A stretch of 5,457 nucleotides of DNA. Source: an uncultured Parasphingopyxis sp. (lineage in GTDB: Bacteria > Pseudomonadota > Alphaproteobacteria > Sphingomonadales > Sphingomonadaceae). The notes beneath the pieces are model-generated. The model saw nothing but the letters and a program-made list of their open reading frames with translations. It ran no database searches and was not told where the DNA came from. This document shows, in pieces, positions 5,406-5,457 of the stretch (within the stretch, counting starts at the first letter, position 1; each line of letters starts with the position of its first letter). A program made the translations under genes and the position numbers. The DNA lies in the NCBI GenBank assembly GCA_905479515.1, contig CAJQMX010000082.1:1-5457 (forward strand), read 5' to 3'.

Positions 5406-5457
5406 GGCCTGCTCGTCCGCGAAAACGGAGACTGGTTCGAATTCGTCTGACACCACC
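5317..5457. repeat. Terminal direct repeat, copy 2 (identical to 1-141)
   Basis: This is the second copy of the 141-bp terminal repeat, ending at the last base of the window. It includes the final 29 transposase codons with the stop, and 52 bases of IS tail. Its exact end at the window edge supports treating the sequence as a closed 5316-bp unit. Confidence 0.97.

Larger units (their letters stand above)
4644..5457 (+). mobile_element. IS6-family insertion sequence (continues to base 159 if circular)
   Basis: The element begins with GGCATTGTCAAAGG inside the remnant transposase frame and carries one intact transposase gene. It runs off the window end, and its right end is supplied by bases 1-159 through the terminal repeat, giving about 832 bp in all. 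IS6 elements move by replicative cointegrate formation and, in IS26, by circular translocatable units. The 8 bases left of the element (4636-4643, GTGATGAT) do not match the 8 after its right end (TCAATAAA), so no target duplication flanks it. That argues for rearrangement rather than a simple insertion here. Confidence 0.85.

Noticed and set aside
1..5457. Small circular plasmid or phage genome
   Set aside because: No replication initiator, relaxase, partition, capsid or integrase gene is visible in any frame; the content is entirely RHS locus plus IS6. A circle is still possible as an IS-derived unit.

Overview
The window reads as one self-contained module. It holds a secreted RHS/YD-repeat polymorphic-toxin locus (a 5'-truncated RHS gene, a second RHS gene with a variable C-terminal domain, and a small lipoprotein-like gene in the immunity position) joined to an intact IS6-family insertion sequence. 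The IS6 transposase type (NNRAENSHLPFRRRER signature) is one I associate with alphaproteobacteria. Moderate GC and Sec-type signal peptides fit an environmental Gram-negative, but the host assignment is only an inference.

Layout: 1-159 is the right end of the IS, with the last 28 codons of its transposase. From about 160 to 1251 an open frame encodes the C-terminal part of a YD-repeat protein whose beginning is missing; the frame runs unbroken out of IS DNA. After 15 bases and a good ribosome binding site, 1267-4083 encodes a 938-residue RHS protein with a signal peptide, a canonical RHS core ending in DPMG, and a 204-residue variable tail of lower GC. Five bases later, 4089-4484 encodes a 131-residue putative lipoprotein, the likely immunity partner. 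At 4508-4643 lie remnants of IS6 left ends, and 4644-5457 is the intact IS with its transposase at 4701-5405.

The first 141 bases are identical to the last 141 (offset 5316). The sequence therefore closes on itself as a 5316-bp circle or tandem unit, in which the IS right end leads directly into the truncated RHS gene. No replication, partition or mobilisation gene is visible, so an ordinary plasmid is unlikely. The layout of one IS6 copy plus a cargo segment matches the 'translocatable unit' known for IS26-type elements, here with a candidate toxin-immunity pair as cargo. The alternatives are a tandem array or an assembly collapse of two IS copies flanking the locus. No stretch over 300 bases lacks a gene.
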